Positions 1-12,434 are shown, counted from the stretch's first letter. The stretch is DNA of 64,000 bases from Madurella fahalii (GCA_029876055.1 CM056877.1:4836001-4900000); one strand, 5' to 3'. Notes: generated by a model from the letters alone, not told the origin. Program-made: numbers and translations.

Positions 1-246
1 GATTCTCCTACTCGGGAACGAAGCCGGGGCGATCGACCCGACAGGGACTACCCGAGAGAGGACGATCGTCGCCGGCGGAATGATCGCATCGATGATGATT
101 ACGGTAGAGATCGTGACAGGCATGGACGACACGCCCGCGAAGATGCAGGTGACCACAGTGAGCGGCGGCATCGCGACTTGGAAGACCGAAGGCGCCGGGA
201 TAGGGCAAGGAGCCGGAGCAGATCACCTCGGTCTTATAGAGGTTGA
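1..246 (+). CDS. C-terminal fragment of an RS-domain (SR-like) protein, partial
   Basis: The first frame is open from the window edge to a TGA at 244-246 and encodes about 81 residues dominated by Arg, Asp, Ser and Glu. It contains RD/RE dipeptides and a terminal RSRSRSPRS run. Such tails are typical of SR-type splicing factors and other spliceosome-associated proteins, where they are phosphorylated and act in the nucleus. The start and any RNA-binding or catalytic domain lie outside the window, so the protein cannot be named. It converges tail-to-tail with the PROPPIN gene. That it is coding rests on composition and the stop position. Low-complexity sequence can mimic this by chance, but the RSRS end makes that less likely. 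Confidence 0.6.
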   Translation, partial: DSPTRERSRGDRPDRDYPREDDRRRRNDRIDDDYGRDRDRHGRHAREDAGDHSERRHRDLEDRRRRDRARSRSRSPRSYRG

Positions 247-478
247 AATATTCCCGTCGCAGAACCGCTATGTTGTAACTCTACACCGGTTCCCCAGAGA
301 TACCCAGATACCCCTTAGAAGAATGAAAGCAAAACCAATCGCTGGTGTCTATAAATACAAGCCCTGTCTCTTTCCGGGGCAACCATCCGCTGAAACCAGT
401 CCCTACCGCCTGGTCCTGTTACTCAATTAACAATGCATCGGGCCAGTCCGTCAACCCTACATCTGGCGAAGACTCCTT

Positions 479-1989
479 CTAAAGACCCGCCAGATATCGT
501 CTCCAGCCCTCCCTGACGCACTGGCGCCGACCATCCTCGCCTTCCTGGACGACAAATTTCTCCCAGCGAGCGTCCTTGCCCGCACCGATAACCACCAAGG
601 TATTCTCATCCAGCCAACCGATCACCCCCTTGGCTGGCCGCGACGTACCTAGTGTCGTGCTCTCCGTCATGGGAAGTCCTCCAGCGGCGCCCTCGTCATC
701 CGCCTCGAACGGCGCCGAGGCGAACGAGTACACGTCTGAAAACACGCGAGGCATCAATGGAATCTGGGACAGAAAACCCCACTTGCCCCGTCCATCACCG
801 CCATCGGACCCGCCTCCACTGTTGCCAGGTCCGCCGCCGCTTGGGCTCCTACCGGCTTGTGGCTGGCGTGCCGGCTTCTTAGGATGCGGTACGTCGAAAA
901 TATGCAGGGTAGACTTGTCCGAGGTGCATGCGAGCATGGTCCCAGACGGGTTGAACGCTAAGGAGAAGATTGTTGCCGTGTCAATCCCTCTTCTGAGCTC
1001 CGCCAGCCGGGCGCAGTTAGCCGTGGTAAAGACCCGAATCAAGGTTCCCTTCCTCGAACATTAGTAGATAGTCACACCAAGATTGCCTGAGAGAAACCTA
1101 CGGTCTCGCTTGCGGTCGCCAGGAGCTCGCCATCCCGGCTCAGCTGTACGGCCTTCACGGCCGACGAGTGTGCGGGGATGATGCTGATGTTGCCTGTAGC
1201 GAGCTCGACAAGCTGCACATGCCCGACTGTCCTACCCGGGAAAGCTATCCGCTTCGGCGACAGGCAACACAGGCCCCAGGGGTTGTTGGCCGTTTCGTAT
1301 GCCGACAAGAAGCTCAACGGCTTCGCGAACTTGTACACACGCACGCTGTTTTGCAGCACCACGATGATGCGTTCCTTGGACAACTGTACTCCTCGTACCG
1401 GCGTCAAGGCGCTGATATCAAGGGCCGACTTGCCTTTCGCCTCGTCCCAGAGAATTAACTAGGTCGTGCGTCGTGCCGCGTTAGCAGGTGAGCAATCATG
1501 TACGGAAAAGACCTAGGGCCAGTCAGAGTTACCTTGTTTGCGGCAAATTTGGGCTGTTTTCCTCCACCTACAAGACCCAAGTAGTTGGTTTTACCCATCA
1601 TCTGGGCCAAGCCCACCCCGGCCTTGAAGTCTGTATCGGGGCGACAGTCTTAGTGTTAAGCCCCAAATGGGAGGAGCACGACGACTTACCACGTGCGCTG
1701 TGCAGCGTGCATGTCTCCGTCTCGAAGACTGCGTCGTGTTAGCCATGGCTGGCTACAAATCTCAAGGTCGCGGCCAGCCGTGCCAAGCACGGAAGTGCTG
1801 TCGTGATCCGGTTACGGAGGGTGGAGGCATCCCCAGTGCAAGGCGACACCCTTGAACCCGAATGGCGGAAGAACACTTACCACAGAACCCCGTGCTCAGT
1901 CCTACAGCAAAGCAGCTGCAATCATCGTTGAAAGTGACGGAGAGAGCAACGGTCCGATCAGGCGTCTCCAGCGGGGTCCTAGTGTTCAT
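479..1989 (-). CDS. HSV2: PROPPIN / SVP1-like protein 2 (WIPI family beta-propeller)
   Basis: Five exons read on the minus strand: 1989-1881, 1728-1690, 1630-1533, 1458-1102, 1048-479, giving 390 aa. PROPPINs are seven-bladed WD40-like propellers that bind PI3P and PI(3,5)P2 on endosomal and vacuolar membranes and act in autophagy or micronucleophagy. The hallmark L/FRRG phosphoinositide motif is present as LRRG near residues 219-222. It is followed by ATIFSLAFNPSGTMLACTSD, typical of the HSV2/WIPI3-4 branch. A Gly/Ser/Pro-rich insert after DVPHPKKP corresponds to the membrane-contacting loop of blade 6. The start is the first Met before TPLETPDRTVALSVTFNDD. The last acceptor was placed at 1049-1050 because it joins ASET to GTLIRVF in frame. 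Confidence 0.92.
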
Positions 1990-2986
1990 CTTGGATTGCC
2001 TGCGGTACCCGGTTTCGGCTCACCGAGCGCGGATACGGTATCGAGGATTTGGCGATGAAGGATGCCTGCGGCCCAGGCCCTATTTAAAGGGAAACCGAGT
2101 GGCTCAAGCCCACAAGACTCGTCGCCAATCGTCTCGATGCAGAAGAAGTAAATGATGCTAGAGGCTCATTCTGCGCGGCTGAGTGACCTGTGTGTAGAAC
2201 CGTTGATGTCGTTGGAGTGTCGACGGGCTTGGCGGTTGCTGTGAGCTGCAGGTAATTATTTCTACTTGGGATCGCTGGCTGCACAGGGCATAGCCCGGGT
2301 ATTCCGGGTTGCAGGTCAAGACTGCCGGATGATCGTTTACATCTCAGGCTGAAAGCTAAAGAACGACTGGTGTTTCGGCCGTGAGGCAAGTTCCCCGGAG
2401 GTAGGCAGGTAAGTAGGTAGCCACGAAGCTGGCTGCTTCGGAGAGGCGCTAACACCACCTGCAGATAAGGCGGATGCTTGGTGAGAAGGGGAGGGCGGAG
2501 AGGAGCACAAGCCACATGCAGAGGGAGGGCAGCTGTCCGCCAGCTGCGTCTCGGCAGCAAGTGGAGCTCCCGAGAAAGAGCCGGCTAGCACCTGGGGGAG
2601 GGTCAAACACACCTTTCCTCATCTGGTTTGGCGCTGGCACTGGAGCGAGCGACCCCTGAATTGTGGGTTGGCCATTGCTCTCTGCGCCTTGGGTCCTGCG
2701 TGACAAGCTCTGGGGGAACCTGGTGCTCTGGCTTGCCGTAGCACCGCAACAATTTGTGAAATTACCATTTTCCGTCAACGCCCATCCCGACCTCTCTCTC
2801 CTTTTCCCAACCCGCACCGCGATAACCCTCGAGCTCGGTCGTCCCGCACCACTTCCTCGGCTGCCGTCTTTCTGGTGACCGGATTGATCCCAATCCTCCA
2901 TTTAGCATATTCTTCCCTGCCGTCGTTCTGAGGTCGGCGCTAGCTCTACCCGTGCCCAAAAACGCGACGACTCCGCAGCCAATATC
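1990..2986. other. Intergenic, divergent promoter of HSV2 and the septin gene
   Basis: About 1 kb between two divergently transcribed genes. I see only short unsupported open frames. The stretch just before the septin start is pyrimidine-rich (around 2780-2880), as is common in fungal leaders. No RNA gene or repeat was recognised. Confidence 0.5.
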
Positions 2987-4662
2987 ATGTCTTCTCCGGC
3001 CGTACGTCCGCATTTCCCTGTCTCCCCAGTTCTGTGATCTCTGCGGTGCCTGCCATCTTGACCTACTGGCCTCCATTTCGCCGCTTCCCTCCTACCAACT
3101 GCCTGCGCGTTGGGGTCCTTCGGTCAATCGTGGCCGCCCCTCCTGTTGAATTGGCAAGCCGAGCTAACACGGGACCATAGAAGATGATCCGCCGAAAGAA
3201 GAATGTCAAGAAGGGCATCCAGTTCTGCCTGATGGTCTGCGGCGCCTCAGGAACTGGTGAGTCGACCCCTCCCTCAGACGTGCACCGTGCACCATGCATC
3301 GGTGATCGTTCGAAGGAGCGCGCCTGGACTAATCGACGACGGCGTCTCTAGGCCGGACTACCTTCGTCAACACGCTATGCGGTAAGCCCGTGCTTACCCA
3401 CAAGGAGTCCGACGATGCGACTACCGCCCATGTTGAGGAGGGTGTCAAGATCAAGCCCATCACCGTCGGTACGCATTCACCCGCGGCACCTAGGAACGCT
3501 TGAGCTCCATTGGATATCTAACCGCTGGCAGAGCTCGAGTTGGACGAGGAGGGAACACGCATTTCCCTTACCATTGTTGACACACCCGGCTTTGGTGACC
3601 AGATCGACAACGAAGCCAGGTACGCTTCGAGAGATTTACGCGGCTCGCGTGGCCCATGCTAACACGGTTGTGCGTGCAGCTTCTCAGAGATCGTTGGCTA
3701 CCTGGAGAGGCAATACGATGACATTCTTGCCGAGGAGTCGCGTATCAAGCGTAACCCCCGCTTCAGAGACAATCGTGTCCATGCCATGCTCTACTTCATC
3801 ACTCCTACCGGCCATGGGTAAATAAGCCCCTCTTCTGCTCTCGGTTAAGGCTCTGCTGACCCTATTTACTAGCCTGCGCGAGCTAGACATTGAACTGATG
3901 AAGCGACTCGCACCCCGGGTCAACGTCATCCCCGTTATTGGGCGGGCCGACTCGCTCACGCCCTCCGAGCTGGCCGAATCGAAGAAACTGGTGATGGAGG
4001 ATATCGAGCACTACCGGATTCCCGTCTACAACTTCCCCTACGACATCGAGGAGGACGATGAGGACACAGTCGAGGAGAATGCGGAGCTCAGAGGGCTGAT
4101 GCCGTTCGCCATCGTCGGTTCGGAGGATATCGTCGAGATTGGCGGCCGCAAGGTTCGCGCCCGTCAGTACCCGTGGGGTGTCGTCGAGGTCGATAACCCG
4201 CGTCACTCGGATTTCTTGGCCATCCGATCTGCTCTGCTGCACAGCCATCTTGCCGACCTGAAGGAGATCACTCATGATTTCCTCTACGAGAACTACCGTA
4301 CCGAGAAGCTTAGCAAGAGCGTTGAGGGCGGCGCTGGAGTGTACGTTACCCCTTCTCCCCTTTACTCATTTCGGTATATGCTAACCAGGCTGTTTAGTGA
4401 CTCGTCGATGAACCCCGAGGATCTTGCCTCGCAGTCGGTGCGTCTCAAGGAGGAGCAACTTCGCCGTGAGGAAGAGAAGCTTCGCGAGATCGAGGTCAAG
4501 GTCCAGCGTGAAATCAACGAGAAGCGCCAGGAGCTCCTCGCCCGCGAGTCCCAGCTGCGTGAGATCGAGGCGCGGATGCAGCGGGAGGCGGCGGCTGCGG
4601 CTGCGGCCCAGCAAGCCTCGACCGCTAACCACGGCGAGGCCAACGGCGCGGAGGACCGCTAA
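2987..4662 (+). CDS. cdc-11: Septin, Cdc11 class (AspA-type)
   Basis: Seven exons: 2987-3001, 3181-3256, 3352-3468, 3532-3619, 3680-3817, 3873-4340, 4398-4662; 388 aa. Septins are GTP-binding proteins that form hetero-oligomeric rods and filaments at septa, branch points and hyphal tips. The polybasic lipid-binding segment RRKKNVKK precedes the P-loop GASGTGRTT (about residues 26-34). The switch motif DTPGFGD, the G4-like RADSL and the septin unique element PWGVVEV follow. The short C-terminal coiled coil LRREEEKLREIEVKVQRE and LREIEARMQRE match Cdc11 rather than the longer coils of Cdc3/Cdc12. A five-codon first exon (MSSPA) spliced over a 179-nt intron is my preferred start. The alternative is the internal Met at 3184. 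Confidence 0.93.
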
Positions 4663-5757
4663 AGGATTCCACAGTTCATTGTCCGCTGGGAACTTGGTCT
4701 GCCGTTTATTGAACGATAGGGCTAAGCTCGACCCCGTTTATGCGACCTTCTACGCGACCTGATCTTTCCGTACAGGCGTTGGTTCTTTGTTGTGCTTAGA
4801 GACAAAATATCCCCCCCGTTGTTTTTTGCGATTTTTTTACCAAGACGATACTCGCGCCGGAAACAACCTATGATTGTGACGAAAACCAAGGACGATTGAG
4901 TGTCGACGTGAGTGGTGGCAAGGCGTTAGCCAGGAGAGACGGTGCATGATGGATTGTCCGAGACGAGTGGCATGAGGAGGTCATCGGGGGACTTGTGGTC
5001 CGTGGCTTTCGGTTTCGATATCCCCAACCCGCGGCCGAAACCTTTACAAGCCCAATACTCGCCAATACTAGACCACCGTTACGGAGCAAGTCGGGAGGGG
5101 AGGACTTGCAACGAGAGCGGTTGCCAGCCAGTCTCATTCAGTCTACCAGCAACAGCGGGCTTGTCGGTCACACCCATGTCCACCCCTTTATTTGACTGTC
5201 TGCCTTTTCTTACTTCTACTATTGGACTTCTAATGCAGATATCAACTAAATTCAATTTTTCTACCCTCCTGTGCACCGATTGCGACTACGTTTCGGTAGC
5301 GAGTCCCAGAAGACATTGATCGTCGTGGGGCCCTGTAGGCAGGGCAGCGCAAACAAACCCGATAGATCCTTGAACTGCATTAGCGTAGTGAGAGTTGCAC
5401 CATTGACCTGAGTTGGCCGACCGAATACTGTCCATACTATCGCGGGATATGCTATGACATGAATGCTAATATTGCCCCCTGAGCCAAACGAACCCTGAAG
5501 CAAAGCACCAATCAATAACTTGGAATTATCGGAATAGAAGATTCGGGGGCTTCTCCCGGGGAATTCAGATCTCCCCAAAAAGACGGAAAACAAACCATAA
5601 GACACCAGGCAACCTTGTTCATCCCCCCAAAAGCAAACAGCAAACCCCATTCCAGTACCAAACAGCGTACATGTAGACCTCATCAATGTCTCCAATCCCT
5701 AATCCCCTTCTTATCACATTCAACAACCACCCTTCCCCTCCCGCTTAAGATGCGTCT
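4663..5757. other. Intergenic, convergent 3' regions
   Basis: Tail-to-tail spacer between the septin and BAX-inhibitor genes. No gene, RNA or repeat recognised; a C8/T7 homopolymer stretch lies near 4810-4840. Confidence 0.5.
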
Positions 5758-6797
5758 TTAGTTGTTAGACTGGCTATTGAGGATGCGCAGGATAGCCAGG
5801 AACAGGTTGATGACGTCGAGGTAGAGGCTGATGGCGGCGGCGATCTCCTCCTCGACGTGGTGCTTGCGCAGGACCAGCTGGGTGTCGACGAGGATGTAGC
5901 CGCTGAAGATGAGGGCGGTGAGCAGGCCGTAGACGAGCTCGGTGGTGCTCGTGTGGGGGAGGAAGAAGGACATGAAGCCGAAGAAGACGAGCCCCCAGAG
6001 GGCGCCGAACAGGTAGGGCATCCAGCTCGTGAAGTCGTACTTTGTCTGGCAGGCGAAGGCCGTCAGGAAGACGAAGATGCCCGCCGTCAGCACCACGGCG
6101 TTGAGCACGACCGACGTCTTGTAGAAGGACACGATGACGCTGATGGTGTAGGCCTCGAGGAGCGTGAACCCGGAGAGGAAGAGGAGGTTGGTCGGGTACG
6201 AGTGCCGCTTCCAGTACGTGAGGATCATGAAGGCGATGGCGCCGAAGAGCTGTTGAGACGAGGCACCGGGGGTTAGTTTCGTGATACAAGAAGGGAGGGC
6301 TGGTTGAGAATGGGGGTGGCGAAAGGGGAAATGGGTTAACGTACCGAAATCCAGACCACGGCGGGATGTGTCTGAATCCACGCCTTGTAGCCCTCGCTCA
6401 TGAAGCTGAGGGCGCTCACGGCGCCGGTCACGATGAGCTGCACTGTCAGGATGGTGTAAACTTTGCGGATGAACTGGTTCCGGATCTCGACGGTCGCCTC
6501 GGCGACGGATCCTCCAAACTAGACGACGAGTTAGCGATTCTGCGACGACGGCGACGGCGACGGCAACGAAATAACAGAGGGGTGGCGACGGAGGGGCACT
6601 GCGCTTCATGGTCGCGACCAACCTACCTTGAAGTCATCGGGAATGTTGTCCTCGCTGCTGCGCGGTCCCCCAAAGAGACGCTCCTGATCCTGAGCAGAAC
6701 TGCTCTCGGCCTGGTACGATGGGGGAGGCTGCGTGTAGTTGACGTGCGCATCCGGGTCCTCCTGGGGAGCGGGCGTGTACTTGGCTGTGCCAGACAT
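5758..6797 (-). CDS. BXI1: BAX inhibitor-1 / TMBIM family membrane protein
   Basis: Three exons: 6797-6627, 6518-6345, 6249-5758; 278 aa. The family forms seven-helix ER/vacuole/Golgi membrane proteins (yeast Bxi1/Ybh3) linked to calcium leak, the unfolded protein response and cell-death control. The first ~55 residues are Pro/Gln/Ser-rich and cytosolic, ending in IPDDFK. Seven hydrophobic segments follow, starting with VYTILTVQLIVTGAVSALSF. The UPF0005 signature region is visible (LVYGLLTALIFSGYILVDTQ). The last helix carries ISLYLDVINLFLAILRIL, with the Asp of the pH-sensor region. Exon phases are all zero, which supports the splice calls. Confidence 0.93.
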
Positions 6798-8544
6798 GGC
6801 TGTTGTTGGTTGGTCGTCTCTCGCAGTCGTTGGAAACGGAGATCTTGGGGCTGGTATGGGTAGAATCGCCGGGGGGCAGGCAGAAGAAAAGAGTGCGCTC
6901 CCAAACTTAAATACCGATCTCGCAGACGAAGCTCTTGGAAGATCAAAGAGTGGATGACGCCGGCTCTCAGTGTTGGATGACCCGAGAGGGGTGGGGATGG
7001 TCCACTGCGGAGCCTTGCCGTCTGTGTCCAGAACCTGGTGAGTCAGCAATAATTGGTCCATGCACATGACACAAGAGACCCACCGACAAGGAACGTCAAA
7101 TCCCCTTCCAAGACAATGCGATTCAGCTCTTCTATTATTTGTCTGCTGTGCCAAATTAATCTTGGTATGCCGTAGCTGGAGCAGCGTTGAAATGCCTTGT
7201 GCACTGGACCGGAGTCGGCTCCAACCACAAGCCCACCTAAATGCGATCCAGCCCAGTTCTATTGCGGTGGAATTTGATTTTCTACTCGTGGAACGTCTGC
7301 CATCGTAGCATTCATCCACTTCACGCCCCAGCAATCGACTCCACGCGCTTCATTCACTTCACATCCCACTCACCCGTCATTGCGCCCTTTCTTCGCGGTA
7401 CAGCCTCTAGTAAACCTTCGCTGTTTTATTGTTGTTATTTCACATACGTTGCATAAATGTTATGCGAGGTCACCAGACCTGGCTCATTATTCAATTCTCA
7501 TATTCGCTTCTTATATACCATGTTAACCATCGTGAGATCAACATGGGAAACAAGTTATACTCAGCGCGAACTCCCGAAGATGTCTTGGCCCAGGTCCTAG
7601 GAGCATGGCGGTATACGAGCCCTTCCACAACTGAGCAGAGGAGATTCAGTAGCCCCCGTCAGCAGATGGACGTCTCATCACCTGTTGCCTATCGGCTCCG
7701 CATGCAACCAACAGCGAGATTCTACCGACTTTGGAAACTCACCACGACGAACAGTGCCCGCTATCCAAGGACAAATAGTCCTATTCCAGGAATTCGATGA
7801 TGCCAACATCAATGTTGTTCTTGCTCCACGGGATCTGTGTGCCAAATCCGAGGGCGAGCGTATGCGGCTGTGGGGTGGCCCTTTTGGGCCGCGATAAGAG
7901 CGTTGAACACTTTGATTCATTTCATGCTGGAAGATTGTTTTTGACAGGAGGCAGCCGGTGGGAGCCAGAGAGGTTGCGAGAGGCTGCGGTCAGAGTCTGC
8001 GTGGACACAGAAACCTCGAGTCTGCTTACCAGGGCAATGCTCTGAAGATGCAAATTCCTCTCCGTGTCATGTGCATCGTAATGGCTGGCGCCAGTTCAAT
8101 CTCTCTTAAGTTTCCCCATCATCCGCCCTGCTCTGAAACGATTCATACTTATGTTTCTTGTCTAGTTGAGCGCTATGTCACATTAGGCTCATGCGTTTGC
8201 AACGCTAGTATTGACTACAACTCTTGCGCAATTTGTATTGCTTCTGTCTTTTATTAGCTTTTGTTTGTCTGAACGCCGAGCACCGATCGCCGAGCGCCGA
8301 GCGTAAAATGATGTAGTTGTCTGCTAAGACACCGGTCACGGTCACCAAACCGCCCGAGCAAATTGTTGCCACCGGAAGGTTTCCCTGTAAAACAGGTACT
8401 CTCCATCCGGCTCTGATTCTTGATCCTCCTCCATTTAGGCTCTCGCTTGCCTGCAGCAACCCCCGGAGTTTCTCCCGTCTCAGGCCACAATCCTTGCGGT
8501 ACCAAACACTGATTGTGATCACACTTTCGTTTCTTGCACGCAAG
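6798..8544. other. Intergenic, no gene recognised
   Basis: 1.7 kb between divergent genes. Several 60-120-codon open frames exist but none shows a family signature, coding-like composition or splice support. The last ~250 bp carry a short tandem of GCCGAGCRCCGA units around 8274-8302. Confidence 0.45.
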
Positions 8545-9529
8545 ATGAATATCAAGACCAGATTTCTCATCCTTTCCGACACACACGCCGGGGAGGTGGT
8601 CCTCCCGAATCTGCCAGTTGATGTAGCGATACACTGCGGCGATCTCACGGATGAATCGAAGATGGATGAGTTCCGTACCTCGCTCAAGTTTCTCCGGGCT
8701 ATCAACGCGCCCTTGAAGCTCGTCATCGCCGGAAACCACGACCTCACCCTCGACACCCCCGTCTTCAGGAAGATAGTTGCTGGTGCTGACGCCTCAATCA
8801 CACCAGGCGAGATAGAAAGAGTGTATGGCGACTTTGGAAATGCCGAGCAGCTCCTTGCCGAAGCATCCCGAAACGGAATCGTGTTCCTCAGCGAGGGTAT
8901 CCACCATTTCGACCTCCAGAACGGGGCCAGTTTGACAGTTTACGCCAGTCCGTTCACCCCCTCCAGGGAAGCCGGCGGGGGCTTTCAGTTCAAGCGCGGA
9001 GAGCACCACGACTTCGCCATCGGTGAGGGCAGGGCGGTTGACGTGGTCATCACGCACGCCCCCCCCCAAGGGAGTCCTGGACCTCACCGATACCAAGGTA
9101 CGCGGGGGATGTGAACACCTATTCGCCGCCGTCGCGAGGGCTCGCCCCCGACTGCATTGCTTTGGCCACATTCACGAAGGATGGGGTGCTAAGCTGGTTG
9201 CCTGGCGTGGCCAACCCAGTGAGAATCCTTCCCATTTCACCGACATCGTCAACGGGTCGTCTGTCTTGTTAGACAGTCTGGCTACCATCGGTCCCGGAAA
9301 ATGGGATACACCTGAAACAATCTTGGAGAAGGAGAATAGGAAGCGAGCGCTCAAGAAGGATGGCTACCGTCTTACGAGCCATTGTGCGCTCGACGAACAT
9401 CCCCTGGAGCTGGGACGCAAAACACTGTTTGTCAACGCCGCTATCGAGTCTTTGAATAAAGAAGATGGAGCTCAGTTACCGTGGGTTGTGGACATTGAAC
9501 TGCCAGCTACTTCTTTAACATGTAATTAG
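8545..9529 (+). CDS. Calcineurin-like metallophosphoesterase, frameshifted at a C9 run
   Basis: Family of dinuclear-metal phosphoesterases (MPPED-like) of unknown natural substrate. Metal-ligand motifs appear in order: LSDTHAG near the N-terminus, HCGDLTDE, AGNHDLTLD, VVITHAPP and, in the next frame, HCFGHIHEGWG. The frame starting at 8545 runs into a TGA at 9112-9114 just after VVITHAPP. The rest of the domain (from KGVLDLTDTK to the TAG at 9527-9529) continues in another frame. The switch coincides with nine consecutive C residues at 9059-9067, and a length of eight would keep one frame of about 327 aa. Explaining it as an intron would remove the essential THAPP motif, so I do not favour that. 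It is either a sequencing or assembly error in the homopolymer or a recent null allele. No introns are otherwise needed. Confidence 0.82.
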
Positions 9530-10624
9530 CAAACGAAGCGCCGGGGAAAAGGAAAGCGTACGTTAGACAAGGAAGATGCAGAGCTTGAATTAGATACCAG
9601 GTTTGGGATATAAGACAAGATTACAAGTATGCACCTGGCATTTGAAGGTCATCGAGTATATCATGGCTTTGATATCGAGTTGATGTTTATGAGGATTCCT
9701 TTTTGGCGGTCCGTAATTCCTAAAGGAATGACCCACTGAGACTTAATAACAAGGTAAAAAGGAGGAAAGAAAGAAATAACAAAATCCTATTCCTGAATAC
9801 CCACAGGACCATCTCTGGACAAACCAGATGCGGTCTAGCCAGACGTTCTCTAGGCTCCGTGCTCAAGGCCGGGGCCATCTCCCGTCAGCCCGGCTCGTCC
9901 AGCTTCACCTCCTGACCAAAGTCACAGCGCAGCGAACTCTCGTGCACCGACATTGCTCAGACCTCGGCAACTCTGCTCCGATTAAGTCGACACATCCGAC
10001 TCTTGGTCAAGTTAGGACTCTGGGCGGGCTGGTGGAAGAGATGGCAAGAAGGGGTCAATTTCTCCAGCGATTTATAATTAATGGGAACTGGGGTGTCTGA
10101 TTTGAGCTGCTAAGACTTCGTCTGGGAACTGCCGTTCTTGGCGGTAATACGAACGAGGAGGTCGCGAGGTTGGAGCTGCTTGAACATACACGTCCACGTG
10201 CTGTACTGTACATAGTTTACCGTATCAAGGTAGGACAAGCAAAAGGCCATGCCCCACACGCGTTGGGGACCCACCCAGCTGCCCATTTCCGCTCGCCTCT
10301 CACAACTCCAATCGCGTCCCGTCCATCTGCCCAAGCCCACCGCAACCCAGCAAACTAAAGTCAGGTCCTAGCCCCATGTTTCCGGGGAATTAACGGCCCG
10401 CATCGGTTCACCTTCAGCAGCCAGCCTGCCAGTGGGTTCGTGATATGCCAAGGGGGCCATGCCACTAGAGGCCATGGTCAAGCGAGACGAGACAGCCAGT
10501 AAACGACTTTAACGCTTGCATTGTTTGCCCATTTGCGACCCCCCTCCCACCCCCCTTCTACCAAGGCGAGCGTCACCCACGACCAATGCGCCAGACCGCA
10601 GCGCAACCTTGAGCGGGCGCAGCC
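9530..10624. other. Intergenic, 3' flank and dynein LIC promoter
   Basis: No gene recognised. The last ~100 bp before the LIC start are C-rich, as in a fungal 5' leader. Confidence 0.45.
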
Positions 10625-12434
10625 ATGACGGCAAACACGAACCGCTATTCGAGCTACACGGCCGCTTCTGCCGGCTCCGATTCCAAGAATGGCGACAAGG
10701 CGGAGAAGAAGGACCTGTGGAACTCTATGCTCTACTCGGTGGCCAGCGGCAAGCGGCTGCCAGAGAAGAACATCATCCTCCTCGGCGGCACTGTCGATTC
10801 GCAGCGCGACTTCTTTGAGTCGCTCTCCAACAGCGAGCTCCGTCGCACCCTAGACCGGAACGCCTCGCGGATGCCCCCCGTCGCAAACAGCTTCGCCCTC
10901 GGCTACACCTACTACGACGTCCTCGACGCGGACCAGGAGGATACCCTGGCGCGCATCTCCCTCTACACGCTTACCAGTCCATCGCCCGCATTCGCCTCCC
11001 TCCTACAGCCGCTTCTTACGCCCCAGACGATACCGAACACGCTGATCGTGGTGTTGCTGGACTGGTCCCAGCCATGGAAGTGGATGCGACAACTGCGGGA
11101 ATGGATCCTGCTCTTGCGGACGGTGCTGGTATCGTTGACAAACGAATGCAAGGATGCCATGGAAGAGGTCATGCTCTCGTGGCGAGACAGGGGCCGAGGC
11201 GGCGCGAGCGGGACAAACCTCGACGGCACCGCTGCCGTCCCTTCGTCAGAGGTCGAGGTTGCCCTCCCGCTAGGGCCGGGAGAGTGGGAAGATGCGCTAG
11301 GTCTACCTCTCTGTCTAGTTTGCCAAAATGTGCGCGCCCCAGACCTGTTTCCTTCCTCCTGCCGACCGAACCGCTAACAGTCATTATAGGCTGAGAAGAT
11401 GGAGTACCTGGAAAAGACGCAGAGCTGGAAGGAGGAAGAGTTCGATGTCGTTTTACAATTTATGCGAACTGTGCTCCTGAAGCGTGAGGCTCTTCTCCCG
11501 GGCAGCGCACCTGTTGATGCTAACGCCCAGATGCCACAGATGGCGCATCATTAATCTACACAACCCCTTCTGTTCCCTCCCAACTGCCCACCCTAATCCA
11601 TTCGAGCCTAGGCATCCACTCGCTTCTGAAGAAGCAGCCGCTAAAACATAACGTCATCGACCGAGACAAGATTGTTGTGCCGCCAAACTGGGACTCGTGG
11701 GGAAAGATCCGGGTGCTGAGGGAGGGCTTCGACGTCGAGCGCGTGAGCAACGGGTGGTCGATCGACCTCGACCAGCCCTTTCAGCGAGCCCAGACGAGCG
11801 GCGATACAGAGAACGGGGAGGCCAATGGTGACGGCCACGAGGACGACTACTGCTACGACGAAAATGCGCGGGAAGACCCTGAAGGGTCTGCAGTCGCCCT
11901 CTACGAATCTTCGGTGCAAGACCCCACCATGGACGCGCTCCAATTAGCAGGGCGCAACACCCACTCGACCGAACTCGAGGTCGAAACGATAGACACCCAG
12001 ACGTTCCTCGCCCAGCAGCTCAAGGTCCTGGAGGCCTTCAAGCAGAAGAACGAAGAGGCGTCGCGGGAGGAGTCGCGCCACAAGCACAAGAAACTGGACG
12101 AGACGGACCTCGTCGGCGGCGACATGGACCGGACGGCGGAAGCAAAGGTGCTCGAGCATATCGGCCCGGTGCAGTTCAACATGGGCGGTATCCAGGTGGA
12201 CGCCGACGACATGGTACAGCGGCTCAAGGTGCGTCACTCCCTAATGTATTGGCCATCTCTCTGTGTTTCCCGCCTGACTTATCCTTCTCGCAGGACCGCC
12301 AAGCATATGGCTCCGAGCCCCCGAGCCCGACCGGGTCCGAGGGCGCCATGGAAGCCACTCCGCATATGGACACAGATCACCTCCAGGCCTTCTTCCACGG
12401 CCTCATGAACAGGAGAGGGCCGTCGGCCAAATAA
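10625..12434 (+). CDS. Cytoplasmic dynein 1 light intermediate chain
   Basis: Exons 10625-11329, 11390-11483, 11540-12228, 12294-12434; 542 aa. The protein bridges dynein heavy chain to cargo adaptors for minus-end transport of nuclei and endosomes. The N-terminal Ras-like G domain is recognisable from KNIILLGGTVDSQRDFFESL, where the P-loop lacks the GKT/S core, so nucleotide binding is doubtful, as reported for fungal LICs. Family landmarks WKEEEFDVVLQFMRTVLLK, ASLIYTTP and LGIHSLLKKQPLKHNVIDRD follow. The C-terminal half is acidic and disordered, with the short helix region HLQAFFHGLMNRR at the end, consistent with an adaptor-binding helix. The second intron (11484-11539) is required to join LLK to HGASLIYT and removes an in-frame stop. 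Confidence 0.93.

Noticed and set aside
8317..8544. Upstream extension of the metallophosphoesterase frame
   Set aside because: The first Met of the domain (8545) gives the normal family N-terminus MNIKTRFLILSDTH; the extension is Pro/Thr-rich leader without family match.
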